Numbered from the stretch's first letter, positions 49,846 to 60,666 are shown. The stretch: 64,000 nucleotides of DNA from Prorocentrum cordatum (GCA_963575745.1 CAUYUJ010017817.1:125001-189000); one strand, 5' to 3'. Notes: generated from the sequence alone by a model not told the origin. A program made the numbers and translations.

Positions 49846-49945
49846 CACATGTGTACACATGCATACATGCATATATACATACACACGTACATACGTACAT
49901 ACATACATGCATGCATGCATGCATGCATACATGGATACATAAACA
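49846..49945 (+). repeat. (CATA/CATG)n simple repeat
   Basis: ACATACATGCATGCATGC-type tetranucleotides, followed by a short GTGTGT run at 49972-49980. Confidence 0.95.
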
Positions 49946-50144
49946 CACTTCTGCCGATGTGCACATTTAGGTGTGTGTGTGTACTAGAATGATCGCGCGC
50001 TTCGCGCGCTCTTGGATTCTAGCTGGTCGAGTGCAGGCCGCATTGAGACAACAAGGCAGTCATGAATAATGAAGTAAACATTATATGTTTCCTCCTGCCT
50101 CTTCCTCATTCCTCCTCCTCCGCTTTCATGCACCGGTCGACCGG

Positions 50145-50790
50145 TGATCTGTCGCCAAGTTTCTTGGGGACCTCTTGACCCCTTCTGGGGGTCTCCTGGG
50201 GCAAAGATCTCGAGTTTTCGGTTCACGTTCCCGATAATGGGCTTCGGCCCATCCCACCACCGTGCCTGGGTTGTGGGTTTGAGACCTCTGGGAAGTTCGT
50301 TTGGAATCCGTGGGAGGCTTCCCGGGGGCCTCTTGAAGGCAGTTTTGGAGGCCTCTTGGGGGCCGTTTGGGGTCTTCGTGAGGCGTCTTTTTGGACCCCT
50401 TTGGGGCCTCGTGGGGCCTCTTGGGGGCCAGGGGGCCTCTTGAGCTCTGTTGGGGGCCTCTTGGAGCCTCCTGGAGGCCTCTTGGGGCGGAAAGCTCGAA
50501 TTGTCGGTTCGTGTTCCCCCTCTTGGACCCCTGTCGGGGCCGTCTTGGGGCCCTCTTGGGTGATCTTGGGCGCCTCTTGGGCCGTCTTGGGGCACTCTTG
50601 GGCAGTCTTGGGACTCTTGCGCCGTCGTGGCGCCCTCTTCGGGTGCCTCTTGGGCCGTCTTGAGCTGGTTTCTGGGGCCTGTCTTGGACCGTCGGAAACA
50701 CGAAACAGCGAGAACACGAAAAACTTTAAAAACCATCGGGGGGAACAAAAAAAACTACCTTTTCGCCTTTTGAATGCCTCGTGGGAGTCC
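50145..50790 (-). repeat. Dispersed repeat family Q, copy 2
   Basis: Reverse orientation. Tail CCGAAGCCCATTAT reads out at 50235-50260 on the - strand, the GGGGGAACACGAACCGACAA landmark is near 50500, and the core GTGTTTCCGACGGTCC near 50700. Order as in copies 1 and 3. Confidence 0.65.
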
Positions 50791-51076
50791 TTTTGAAAGC
50801 AGATTGGCCGTCTTGAAGCCTTATCAGGCTGTCTTGAAGCCATGTTGGACCAATTTTGAAACGCTCTTGTGCGGTCTTGGGCTCCCTTGGAACGCTCTTG
50901 GGCCATCTTGGTGCCCTCTTGGACGTCTCTCGGTCCGCTTTGACGTTTTTTGGCGCCCCCCGCCGGGCCCGAAACGGCCAGAAGACAAATCAGTGCACAA
51001 GTGGAGTTTTCTCCAGGTCCTCGTCCGTCCTCTGTTCTCTGTTCTCTGTACTCAGGACTCTGAGATTACAATACTC

Positions 51077-51248
51077 TCGGGTATGGACAGAACCCCCTTC
51101 AGCAAAACGTGGCGTAGTAGAAACGACCTCGGGCCCAAACCTGGCGGGCGCAAGCTTGGAAAATGACGGCCGCAGCGCCTTCTCGAGAACCGAAAACGGA
51201 TAATTCACTAATCGACGTGTCAGGGTGGGGGTTCTGTCCATCCCCGAT
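51077..51248 (+). mobile_element. MITE family B, copy B3 (172 bp)
   Basis: Left TCGGGTATGGACAGAACCCC, right end reversed TCGGGGATGGACAGAACCCC. Flanks TACTC (51072-51076) and TATTC (51249-51253) are a 5-bp duplication with one mismatch. It lies between the two divergent Q copies. Confidence 0.82.
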
Positions 51249-51329
51249 ATTCTAAGGACTGGGGTTATAGATTCTCGAATTTCCTGGGCGTTCCCGCGCG
51301 GTTTTGGGCTGCCCCACATGACCTTTCCA

Positions 51330-51980
51330 GAAGCCAGAGGGCCCAAAGACGGGCCAATAGGGCCTTAGAAAGCGCCAAAGAAGCCCAAGAGACCTCCAAG
51401 ACACCCCAAGATCGCTCCAACACGCCCAAGATGGCCCCAAGACGGCCAAAGAGGCCCCAAAGAAGCCGTCAGAGCGCCCCACGAGGACCCCCAAGAGGCC
51501 CCCGGGAGGCAAAAATCATTGATTATCTATGTGTTTCTGTGTGTTTCGCGTTTTCTTCGGGCTTCCGACGCTCCAAGATGACCTCTGAGGCCCACAACAC
51601 AACCCCAAGACGGCCCAAGCCCCCAACAGAGCCCCAAGACGGTCCAAGAGAACCCCAAAACGGCCCAAGAGGCGCCCAAGATCGCCCAAGAGGGCCCCAA
51701 AACGGGGCCTGAGAGGGGGAGCACGAACCGACAATTTCTTCAGCCCCAAGAGGCCCCAAGAGGCCCCAGAGAGCCCAAGAGGCTCCCTAGAGGCCCCACG
51801 AGGCCCCCAAGAGGCCCAACAAGAGGCCCCAAGAGGCACCCAGGAGGCCTGCCTCAAAACTGCCTCGAAGAGGCCCCTGAAAAGCCTCCCACGACATCCA
51901 AACGAACATCCAAGAGGCCTCCAACCCACAACCCAAGCACAGTGGCGGGATGGGCCGAAGCCCACTACATATGTGTATAG
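51330..51980 (+). repeat. Dispersed repeat family Q, copy 3
   Basis: Core GGGCTTCCGACGCTCCAAGA near 51565, landmark GGAGCACGAACCGACAATTT at 51718, tail ACCCAAGCACAGTGG...GGGCCGAAGCCCACTAC at 51931-51967. It forms a divergent pair with copy 2. Confidence 0.65.
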
Positions 51981-52059
51981 ACATATGGATTCCCCAATCA
52001 GTGCTTGCACTGAAAGGGTGTTGGCGGAAGCTGAAAGATTCGGTGAAAATTTCCCGCCG

Positions 52060-52260
52060 ATGTTGGTAGCAAAGGTTCCAGGGTTCCCGGTTCCAGGTTC
52101 CCGAGTTCCTGGTTGAAGGTTCCAGGCCGATTTCGGTGGGTTCCTGGGTTCCCGGGTTCCCAGTCGATCTCCTTTTCGATCTCTTCATCGCTCCCACGAT
52201 TTATGATCGATCTCATGATCGATCTCATCTCACTCAGTCGATGACACCGTCGATCTCAAC
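52060..52260 (+). repeat. GGTTCC and CGATCTC short tandem repeats
   Basis: GGTTCC(C/A)GG-type words at 52074-52170, then GATCGATCTCATGATCGAT-type words at 52170-52255. Confidence 0.7.
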
Positions 52261-52289
52261 AAACCATCCACTGATTGGGGTTCTTCTCT

Positions 52290-52612
52290 GATAGGTGTCC
52301 GCGGGGAACCTTTCCGGGCGCTCCAGATACCCGCGGGGAACCTCTCCAGGCGCCCCGGCAGGCACCTGCGGCGAGCCTTCCTGGGCGCTCCTCCGAGAGC
52401 CCTGGCGAGTACCTGCGGGCAGCCTTCCTGGGCGCTCCGAGCGCCCTGGCAAGCACCTGCTGGGAATTGTTCCAGGTGCACCGGCAGGTGCCCGTGCTCT
52501 GGAAGCGCCCCCGCGGGTACCTGCGAGGAACCTCTCCAGGCGCCCAGGGCGCTCCTTCACGTACCTGCGGGAGCCTTTCAGGGGCGCGCGGGCAGGTGCC
52601 TGCGGGGAAGCG
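52290..52612 (+). repeat. Degenerate minisatellite, at least eight units of about 30-50 bp
   Basis: Units share TACCTGCGGGGAACCT and CCAGGCGC(T/C)CC, with variable spacers rich in GAGCGCCCTGGCA. Frames on both strands are repetitive and not called. Confidence 0.8.
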
Positions 52613-52619
52613 TTGCACA

Positions 52620-52945
52620 TGCTTGTAACGAACTTGCTGGCGTTTCACGGATTCCCATGGCTAACGTACCGGAGATAATGTTCAGGAACGACTCCTGACT
52701 GTCAGGGCGCCACAGTTACGTTGATTCGCGGCGCTGAAGTCCTACGAGCGGCGTTCTGGCACGATTCGGGATCGTCATGACGCGACAGTGAAGATGATTC
52801 CGAGAGCGGTGTTTTGGCAAGCTTCAGGACTTTCCAACAGTTGTCTCCCAACGGGCCCCTTCCCTAAGTGAACCCTTGCAGTGGCCTGTGAAGAGGGAGC
52901 TTGGAGGGAGGGCTTAATTCCAACATCGTTAGTGAGTCTTGGGTT
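52620..52945. other. Unassigned sequence
   Basis: Contains two loosely similar TTGGCA/TCTGGCACGATTC.GGA.T segments (52752 and 52812). No gene recognised. Confidence 0.35.
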
Positions 52946-52949
52946 TGCA

Positions 52950-53032
52950 CTGATCCTCCTCCTCCTTTTCCTCATCCTCCTCCTCCTCCTCCTCCTCCTC
53001 CTCCACCTCCTCCTCCTCCTCCTCCCTCCGAC
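52950..53032 (+). repeat. (TCC)n simple repeat
   Basis: About 80 bp of TCC triplets. Confidence 0.95.
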
Positions 53033-53194
53033 CGGGCCGCCAGCCTCCTCCGCGGAGAGCCGCTCGAAGCTCTCGACCCTGGACCAGAAGGGCAGCGCGC
53101 TGAGGGCGGCCTGGGGCTTCCGGGCGCGCGCGCGCGCCCGCCGGCTCGCGCGGCGAGGACGCCCTCTTCGCACGCCCTCTGCACCAGACGGAAT

Positions 53195-53380
53195 CGAGGA
53201 TCGGGGATCGGGGGAGGATCGGAGGTAAAATCGGGGAGGATCGAGGAGGGGGGATACGGGGAGGATCGAGGAGGGCCGAGGAGGGATCGAGGAGGATCTA
53301 AGAGGGATCGGGGAGGATCGGAGAGGAGGGTGGAGGGGGATCGAGGAAAATCGAGGGGGGTGATCGAGGAGGATCAGGGA
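53195..53380 (+). repeat. GGATCGAGGA-type degenerate repeat
   Basis: About 18 decamer-like units (GGATCGGGGA, GGATCGAGGA, GGGATCGAGG). Confidence 0.85.
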
Positions 53381-53384
53381 GCGA

Positions 53385-53533
53385 TCCTCCACCTCCTCCT
53401 CCCCCTCCTCCTACTGCTCGTCCTCCTCCTCCTCCTCCTCCTCCTCCTCCTCCTCCTCCTCCTCCTCTTCCTCCTCTTTTCCTCCTCCTCCTCCTCCTCC
53501 TCCTCCTCCTCCTCCTCCTCCTCCTCCTCCTCG
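53385..53533 (+). repeat. (TCC)n simple repeat at the RTE-1 insertion site
   Basis: TCC array whose last units merge with the 5' copy of the LINE target duplication (53529-53543). Confidence 0.95.
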
Positions 53534-53562
53534 GTCCTACTCAGCCGTTTCGGGGCGGGCCG

Positions 53563-54720
53563 ATGGCGAATGGTGCTGCTGGAGGCGCACGCGGCGCTAG
53601 CCAGGGTGGCGACCCCTGGACGTGCAACGCGTGTGCAGCTGGCTACAGCAACATGGCGTGGCGCACGGTGTGCAGGCTCTGCCAGGCGGCGCGGCCGCCG
53701 AGAGGTGCTGGCACGATCGGCGCCGCCATCGACAAGGCCAAGAAGGTCAAGGCCAAGGGGAAGGCGAAGGCCGTGGCGAAGCGGGTGCGGTTCGCCTCGG
53801 ATGGGCCTGGCCCGTCCGCCGCCGCGGCCACGCCGGCGCCGTGGGCGCAGGGTGCGGCCAAGCAGGCGGCCGTGGAGAAGCCCGGCAGCGGCGGCGGCAA
53901 GGACGAGGAGGTCCGCCTGGCCCTCCTCCGCCACTTCGGCCCCAGGGAGGGCTGGTCGGCGGCCCTGGTCCAGGACTTCGGGGCCCTGGTGCCCGAGGCC
54001 GTCGTGCCGCCGCCTGCGAAGCCCTTGGCCGAGCTGTCTCTCCAGGCCCTCCTGGCCAGGGAGGCGAAGGTCAAGGGCCAGGTCGGCCGTGCCGAAGCCA
54101 TGCTGGCGGCGGCCAAGGAGGAGCAGGAGGCCGCCGCGGCGCGCGTGGCGGAGCAGGAGGGCGTCCTCCAGAAGCGCCGTGACCAGCTGGAGGAGGTGGC
54201 CGAGGCGGTGCGCGCCAGGAAGCGCGCCGACCTGGCGCAGCACACAGGCCCGTCGCCCATGGAGGTGGGCGAGCCCGAGGAGACGGGCGACCTGGGCAAG
54301 GCGCTGCTCAAGGGCCTCGAGGGCCTCGAGGCGGAGCGGGAGCGGGTGCTGCAGCTCGGGGAGGACGGCGACGCCCTGCTCGCGATGGCCGCGGAGGCCC
54401 GCTGCCTCGTGGAGAAGCTCGCTGCCGCCGACGCCCGCGCCCGCGAGGCAGCGGCGGCCGAGCGAGCCCGTGCGGCTGCTGCTGCCGCAGAGCGGGCCGC
54501 CGCCGCGCAGGAGGCCGCCCCCGCGGCCGCTGGCGAGGTGGATGGCGCTGCTGGTCCTCCTGGAGACCGCAAGCGCGTCGGTGACCTTGGCCTGGGCCCA
54601 GAGCTCGACGGGCTCGATGCCTTGTTCGACGAGGTCGGCATGGAGGACGAGCAGCAGCGGGAGGCCTGGCGCGCAGCGCTGGCCAAGCGCCAGCGAGTGG
54701 CAGGCCCAGCCTCTAGGTAG
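53563..54720 (+). CDS. RTE-1 ORF1, gag-like protein with RanBP2-type zinc finger
   Basis: 385 codons, ATG 19 bases inside the element's 5' end, stop TAG at 54718-54720. Residues 17-40 (DPWTCNACAAGYSNMAWRTV then CRLC) match the RanBP2 zinc-finger pattern W-x-C-x2-C-...-N-...-C-x2-C (Cys 21, 24, 37, 40; Trp 19; Asn 30). A basic Lys-rich stretch follows (about 50-75), then coiled-coil segments at about 166-222 and 277-322, and an acidic C-terminus. By position it is the LINE ORF1 (gag) product, expected to bind element RNA and multimerise; such fingers bind single-stranded RNA or ubiquitin in other proteins. Only 13 bases separate it from ORF2, so ORF2 is probably reached by reinitiation or coupling. 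Confidence 0.85.
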   Translation: MANGAAGGARGASQGGDPWTCNACAAGYSNMAWRTVCRLCQAARPPRGAGTIGAAIDKAKKVKAKGKAKAVAKRVRFASDGPGPSAAAATPAPWAQGAAKQAAVEKPGSGGGKDEEVRLALLRHFGPREGWSAALVQDFGALVPEAVVPPPAKPLAELSLQALLAREAKVKGQVGRAEAMLAAAKEEQEAAAARVAEQEGVLQKRRDQLEEVAEAVRARKRADLAQHTGPSPMEVGEPEETGDLGKALLKGLEGLEAERERVLQLGEDGDALLAMAAEARCLVEKLAAADARAREAAAAERARAAAAAAERAAAAQEAAPAAAGEVDGAAGPPGDRKRVGDLGLGPELDGLDALFDEVGMEDEQQREAWRAALAKRQRVAGPASR

Positions 54721-54733
54721 CCGCCCGCAGGCG

Positions 54734-57700
54734 ATGGACGTGGTGGAGCTGGTGTCGGCCAACACCACCGCGTGGGGCTCCGCGCAATCGCTGGTCGAGT
54801 GGCTGCAGGACGGCGTGGGGCGGCTGCCCGAGGTGCTCTGCCTCCAGGAGCACCGCCTCAAGGGCAAGCAGGCGGTGGCCCGTGCTGCGGGCTGGACGCA
54901 GGCGCGTGGCTTCAGCTGGCACGGCCAGGCTGCGATGGCGACGGGCCCTGGGCCGCTGGAGAGCTCAGGAGGCGTGGCTGCGGCCACGCTGCGGCCGTCT
55001 GCGGCCGTCGTGACGCCAGGGCCCCCAGCCCATCGGTTCCAGCTGTGCGAGGTGAACCTGGGATTCAGGGAGCCGCGCTGTATCATCTCATCCTACTTCG
55101 TCACGAAGATAGGCAGGGCGAAGGAACATCGGGCTCATGGCGGCGCTGCACGAGTACGTCGGGCAGCTGGAGTCGCCGTGGCTGGTGATGGGCGACTGGA
55201 ACATGGAGCCCGAGGACGTCCGTGAGTGGGCACGCAGCGCGGGCGCTGCCCTTGTCGTCCCAGGGAAGCCGACCTGCGGCTCGAAGGTCTTCGACTTCGC
55301 TGTCGTCAGCAAGGTCCCCACGGGCTTCGTGGAGACGGTGTAGGTGCTGCTACAGGCGCCGACGAAGGACCACGTGCCGCTGAAGGTGGTGCTCCGTGGC
55401 GTGGGGCCAGCGGCGAGGGTGAAGCGGCCGCTGCCCCCTGCCGCCTTCCCGCTGCCGCTTCCGCCGCCAGCGAGGCCAGCGCCACGAGAGCGTGGGTTCT
55501 CGGCCTGGAGCCCAGGAGGTGAGCAGCCGCTCAAGGTCGGCTGCCAGGAGTGGTTTGAAGCGGTGGAGGCCTACCTGATCGACCTCCACGAGATCGTGCC
55601 GCCCAGCCGTTGGAAAGGGCGGGCTGACGGGCTGCGCACGCAAAAGGTCAAGATGGAGGTGGCCTGGAAGCAGGACCTCAAGGAGTGTTGGCGCGGCGTG
55701 CAGGCGCTGGATGTCGTTTGCGGCGGCGTGCCCCCGCTGGCGCGCGCTGCAGGAGGCGGCGCCAGGAGGTCGCTGCGCGGCGCCGCGGCGCAAGCAGCGT
55801 CAGGTGCTGGAGGCGTTCGAGCTCGACTGGCCTGGGGACGGCCCGCTCGCAGGGCTGTCGGTCGCCCGCGTCGTCGGCCTGCTCAGCACCCCATCGCGCA
55901 AGCTGACGGTGCAGTTCGTCCAGGAGGAGGCGAGGCGGCGCTGGATGCAGGACAAGCAGCGGAGGGCTGCAGAGCCGCGCGCATGGGCCCAGGCCGCTGC
56001 CACCGAGAAGGGCGGCTCGGCGGCCCACCGCTTCATCAAGCAGGTCACGGCGCTGCCCACGGTGGCGCACGCGGGCGCAGACGGCGACGATGGCCCGCGC
56101 ATGCCTGTAGCAGGCGAGGCCGCGGTGGCTGCACTGCTGAAGGCGTGGCAGCCCCTCAGGATCAAGCCGTCGCGCGCTGGCGAGGCGGCGCCTGAGGACT
56201 GGGACATCCAGGAGTCGGTGCTGCCGCCGCTGGAGCTCGAGGACCTGGAGCGGGCCCTGGGCACCTACCGCGAGGGGTGCGGCCTCGGCTGGGATAGGCT
56301 CCACCCGAAGCAGCTGCTGCGCCTCCCGCGGTCCTACAGGGGGCGCTGCCTGGAGCTCCTCCAGGCCTGGGAGCGGAGGCCCACGCGGGAGGCGCTGTGG
56401 CAGCTGGTTGTGGTGTTCATCCCCAAGGCGACTGGAGGCCAGCGGCCGATCGGCCTCACGGCCATCTGGCTGAAGGTGCGGAGCAGGATGCGACAGCCGC
56501 TGGTGGCCCGCTGGGAGGCCTCGCTGCAAAACCCCGCCTTCTGGGGCACGTCGGAGTGCCCGTGCGAGCGCGCAGGAGCAGTGCACAACCTCCTGGCGGC
56601 CTTCGCTCGCAGCAGGGGGCTCTCGGCGGCAACTGGAGTCACCGACCTGGCGAAGTTCTACGAGCATGTCAGTCACGAGGGGCCCCGCGTGCAGGCGGTC
56701 GCCACGGGCTTCCCCCTCGCGCTGCTGCGGTGCTACTGCGTGTCGCACTGCACGCAGCGGCGCGCGTCGTGGTGCGGCTCAGTCCCCGAGCCGTTCGAGG
56801 CGAACGGCACAATTGTGGCGGGATGCAGTGGGGCGGCCGGACTGGCCAAGCTGCTGGTGCATACCCTCTTCGTGAAGATCATGCGTGAGAACCCTGTGGT
56901 TCGCCTGCAGAACGTCGTGGACGACGTGCTGCTGCAGGCGGTCGGTGGCGAGGCTCAGGTGGTGCAGCAGCTACCCAGGGCCATGGCTGCCCTCATCGAG
57001 GGCCTGGTCGCCAAGGGGCTGGTCATCCCGGAGGCGAAGACGGGCTACCTGGTGAACAGCGAGGACCTGGGCGACGCGCTGGATGGCTGCTGGGCGCACG
57101 GGCCGCTGGCCCGCTGGGCAGGTGCCCGCTGCCTGGGAGGTGACGCTACCGACGGGCGCCGGAGGCGCGCGGGCGAGCAGGACGCGCGACTTGGCCGCGC
57201 GGCGGCGGTCAGTGCGCGGGCGCGCCTGCTGCGCGGCGCTGGTGCGCGGGCGGGCCACACCCAGAGGGGGAACCCCACTGCCACCGCTGTCTGGTGCTCC
57301 GCCGCGACGGGCCTCGCCTGCGGGAAGCTGCACGGCCTGCGGGTCGCCGCCATGCGCGCGGAGGGCAAGCTGCCCATGGGCGCCAGCGTTGGCCTGCGGC
57401 TGCGGGCGCAGCAAGGCGCCGCCTACCGTGACCCATTCGTGGTGCACGCGGTGGAGGTGGCACGCTCCTGGGGCATGACGCTGGAGACGGGCCTGCCCAG
57501 TGCCGCGGTGGTGCAGGAGTGCTGGCGCGGGGCGCAAGGCCTGCTGGAGCTGCGCCGCCCCTGGGGGCAGTGCCGCGACCCTGCACAGGCGCGCGCGCTG
57601 GCGCTGAGGCGGGTCGGCTGCGAGATGGTGGCCTTCAATGCTGTCATCGATTGGCAGGCGCGGGTCTTCTCGCTGGAGTTCTACTCGCCAGGCATGCTGG

Positions 57701-59596
57701 TGCAGGTGGTGCGCACGTCGGCGCTGCTGGCCTCGGATGTGCTCGCGCTGCAGCGGCTGCGCGGGCCTGGCGCCTGGGCGCGGCCTGTGAACTGGAAGGG
57801 GCTGGAGCGCCTCCTCCGCGTGAGCCGCCGCCTCGAGGAGCAGGCCTCCGCTGAGGCCGGCCCTGGCTCTGGCCGCCGGGGGCCCGCGCGGCCGCCGCCG
57901 CTCTGGCAGGCCCGTCACAGGCGCGCGCTCGCGGCGGTCCTCGGCGGCCCCCACTGGCCGCAGGAGCGGCTCTGGAAGGAGGGCAATGCGCTCGACGGCC
58001 GCTGCCGCCTGCGCGGAGGCAGAGGCACGCTGCGGCACAGGGCCTTCGAGTGCGACGCCCGGCAGCCGCTGCGGAGGGACGCGCGCTCGCCCGAGCTGCT
58101 GGAAGGGGCAAGGCTGGTGGCGCAGCGCGGGGATGCCGCGGCGGAGCTCTTCGCGCGTGCGCTCTGCCCCGACCCTGCCCTTGCCTTCCCCGCGGCGGCA
58201 GGCGCTGCGCTCGCGGCCCCGCGCTGGTTCGGCGTGCCGCCTGGCTCGAAGTTCGCGGGCATGGGTCTTCGTGGATGGCAGCGCCAGGTTCCCCGCGTTG
58301 CGAGGGGCACGCCGCGCTGGCTGGGCCGTGGTGCAGATCGGCCTCGGTGGGGAAGTCATCGGCGGGATGCACGGCATCGTCCCGTGGAGGCACGGACCCG
58401 AGCAGGAGGCCAGGGACGGCGAGAACTACGCGTTCCACATGCTGGCCCAGTACTGGCAGGCGTCGGACGACGGCGCGGGCCTCGAGGTCTTCTGCGACTG
58501 TGCCGGCACGGTCGGCCTGGCGCTCTCGCGGGGCAAGGCCCTCGCGCCGCTGCAGGCGCGCCGCCACCTGTGGCAGGAGTGGTGGGCGGGGCCTGGCCCG
58601 ACGGCCACAGTGCGCAAGGTCAAGGCGCACAAGGCGCTCGCCGCGGCGTCCACCTGGGAGGAGGAGCTCATGATCAAGGGCAACAGGGCAGCCGACCTGT
58701 GGGCCAAGAGGGGCGCCGCCCTGCGGCCGATCGACGAGGAGCTGGTCTGGTTCCTCCAGGCGTGCGCCTGGCGTGCGGAGGAGCTCGGGCGCTGGATCGG
58801 CGAGCTGGCCGCCACCATGGTGGACCACGGGAAGCTGGACTCCGGCGGGGTGGTAGGCACGGCCGACCTCGTCTACGACATCCCGCAGGAGGCGCTGGAC
58901 GCGGCGGAGCAGGCCGACGAGGAGGTGGCGGCGGCGGCGCTCGAGGCCGAGCTCGTGCATGGCCAGGCTCCTGCTGCTGGTGCTGGGGCTGCTGCTGGCG
59001 CGGAGCTCGGCCAGCCACCCGACGCCGCCGCCGAGGCCGCCGCCGTCGAGCTCGAGGACGCGGCGGCAGCCGCCCCCGAGCTGCAGGCAGCAGTGGCAGG
59101 AGCAGGCGTGGCGCGGGAGGTGCGAGGGCACTGCATCGTCGTCTCACGCCTGGAGAACGGCGACGGGGCCATGGCCTGGTGCCTGAAGTGTGGCTGCCGC
59201 TTCTGGAAGAGGTCCCCTCCTGCAGGGACTGGCCTGCTGGGCAGCTGCAAGGGGCGACCTGCCCCTGGCGAGCGAGCGGCAGAGGCGAGGCGGCTCCTGA
59301 TGCGTCTCGAGGAGCCGAAGAGCAAGGCGCGGCTCCTCGCCCCGCAGGCGCCCACGGCCGAGGAGCAGGCGCGGCTCGCGGTGGTGCTCCGAGGTGGCGC
59401 TGGCGAGGCAGGCGGCGCTGGGGCCCCCGCTGGGGCTGGGCGGCCGCCGCGCTGGGGGCTGCGGCCAGCCGTGGCGGATGCCTGGCAGGCGGCCGCGCTC
59501 CACGGCTTCGCCTCGCCCGCCGCCGCGGCGCGCTGGACGCAGGCGCGCGTGGAGGCGGGCTGGGAGTCGCCCTTCGGCGACGGTGGCGCGGCGTGA
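54734..59596 (+). pseudogene. RTE-1 ORF2: endonuclease, RT, RNase H and zinc tail, broken
   Basis: The endonuclease starts at the ATG at 54734 (VLCLQEHRLKG is the QE motif). After a frame change near 55110-55125 come GDWNMEP (55190-55210) and FDFAVVS, then an in-frame TAG at 55341-55343 just before KDHVPL. A second frame change lies near 55690-55715. The RT frame then runs to about 58255: FIPKATGGQRPIGL (about 56417-56458), motif A TDLAKFYEHV (about 56641-56670), motif B IVAGCSGAAG, motif C NVVDDVLLQ (about 56911-56937). A third frame change near 58250 leads into RNase H: VFVDGS (58267), GENYAF, FCDCAG, KVKAHK and GNRAADLW (58678-58701). The tail has GHCIVV...WCLKCGC...GSCKG (59125-59265). 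Catalytic residues are present, but the lesions prevent a full product as sequenced. Confidence 0.85.
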
Positions 59597-59686
59597 CCGC
59601 GCTTCGACGGCTCCTGGTTTGGCCCGCGGGCAGGGCGCCAGGGGGCCGAACGGAAAAATGGCCCAAAATGGCCTCGGTCCTACTCA

Positions 59687-59950
59687 ATCCTTCTCGGTCC
59701 CTCCTCCACCTCCTCCTCGGATCCTCCTCGCAGCCTTATCGATCCTCCTCGGCCCTCCTCAAACAGAACAAGAAACGTCGACAACCTCGGTCCGCGATCA
59801 TCGAGGACCGAGGTTTGCGGACGTTGCTTGCTCTGTTTGGACCTGCAGACGCCTCCCGAGGCCTCGGGCGGCCTCCTGCGGCATCAAGGCGCCGTTCGAG
59901 AAACCTCCAGGGGGCTCTGGGGCCTCCAGGGAGACACGCAAAGCATGCGC
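59687..59950. other. Flank of RTE-1 with TCCTCGG words and a dispersed repeat
   Basis: 59690-59765 is a degenerate GATCCTCCTCGG stretch. 59797-59945 resembles 37990-38103. Confidence 0.5.
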
Positions 59951-59954
59951 TATC

Positions 59955-60296
59955 CCGTTTCCTCCTCCTCCTCCTCCTCCTCCTCCCGCCTCCTCCTCCT
60001 CCTCCTCCTCCCCTCCTCCTCCTCCTCCTCCTCCTCCTCCTCCTCCTCCTCCTCCTCCCTCCTCCTCCTCCCTCCTCCTCCTCCGCCTCCTCCTCCTCCT
60101 CCTCCTCCTCCCTCTAATCCTCCCTCATCCTCCTCCTCCTCCTCACTCTCCTCCCTCCTCCTCCTCCTCCTCCCTCCTTCTCCTCCTCCTCTCTCCCCCT
60201 CCTCTCCTCTCCTCCTCCTCTCCTCCTCCTACCCTCCTCCTCCTCCTCCTCCGCCCCCCTCCTCCATCCTCATCCTCCCCTCCTCTCCTCCCTCCT
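59955..60296 (+). repeat. (TCC)n simple repeat
   Basis: About 340 bp of TCC with CTAATCC, TCATCC and CCCCTCC interruptions. Confidence 0.95.
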
Positions 60297-60298
60297 CC

Positions 60299-60350
<52 letters not shown>

Positions 60351-60396
60351 CATCATCATCATCATCATCATCGCATCATCATCATCATATCATCAG

Positions 60397-60443
<47 letters not shown>

Positions 60444-60666
60444 GCATCATCAGCAGCATCATCATGATCATCATCATCATCATCAGCAGCATCTTCATCT
60501 TCATCTTAATAGTCAGCTTCATCTTCATCTTCATATTCAGCATCAGCACCAGCTCAAATATCAGCATCAGCATCATCAGCTTCATCATCATCAGCATCAA
60601 CCTCATCAGCATCATCATCAGCATCATCATCAGCAGCAGCAGCATAATCAGAATCATCGTCAGCAG

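Larger units (their letters stand above)
53544..59671 (+). mobile_element. LINE-type retrotransposon RTE-1, full length, 15-bp TSD
   Basis: Exact direct repeats CCTCGGTCCTACTCA at 53529-53543 and 59672-59686 bound a 6,128-bp insert. It contains a 19-base leader, ORF1 (53563-54720), ORF2 (54734-59596, broken) and a 75-base 3' tail without poly-A that ends in AAAAATGGCCCAAAATGG. Domain order EN-RT-RNase H places it with RNase H-bearing LINEs (I/R1-like). The intact target duplication and intact ORF1 suggest a fairly recent insertion, although ORF2 has several lesions; some could be assembly errors in very GC-rich sequence. Confidence 0.9.

Noticed and set aside
49846-49945. Possible regulatory ATG-rich region
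   Set aside because: It is a plain CATA/CATG tetranucleotide repeat.
52901-54733. An upstream extension of the RTE-1 ORF2 frame through ORF1 and the TCC array
   Set aside because: The frame is open by composition only. ORF1 in another frame carries the zinc finger, and endonuclease similarity begins at 54734.
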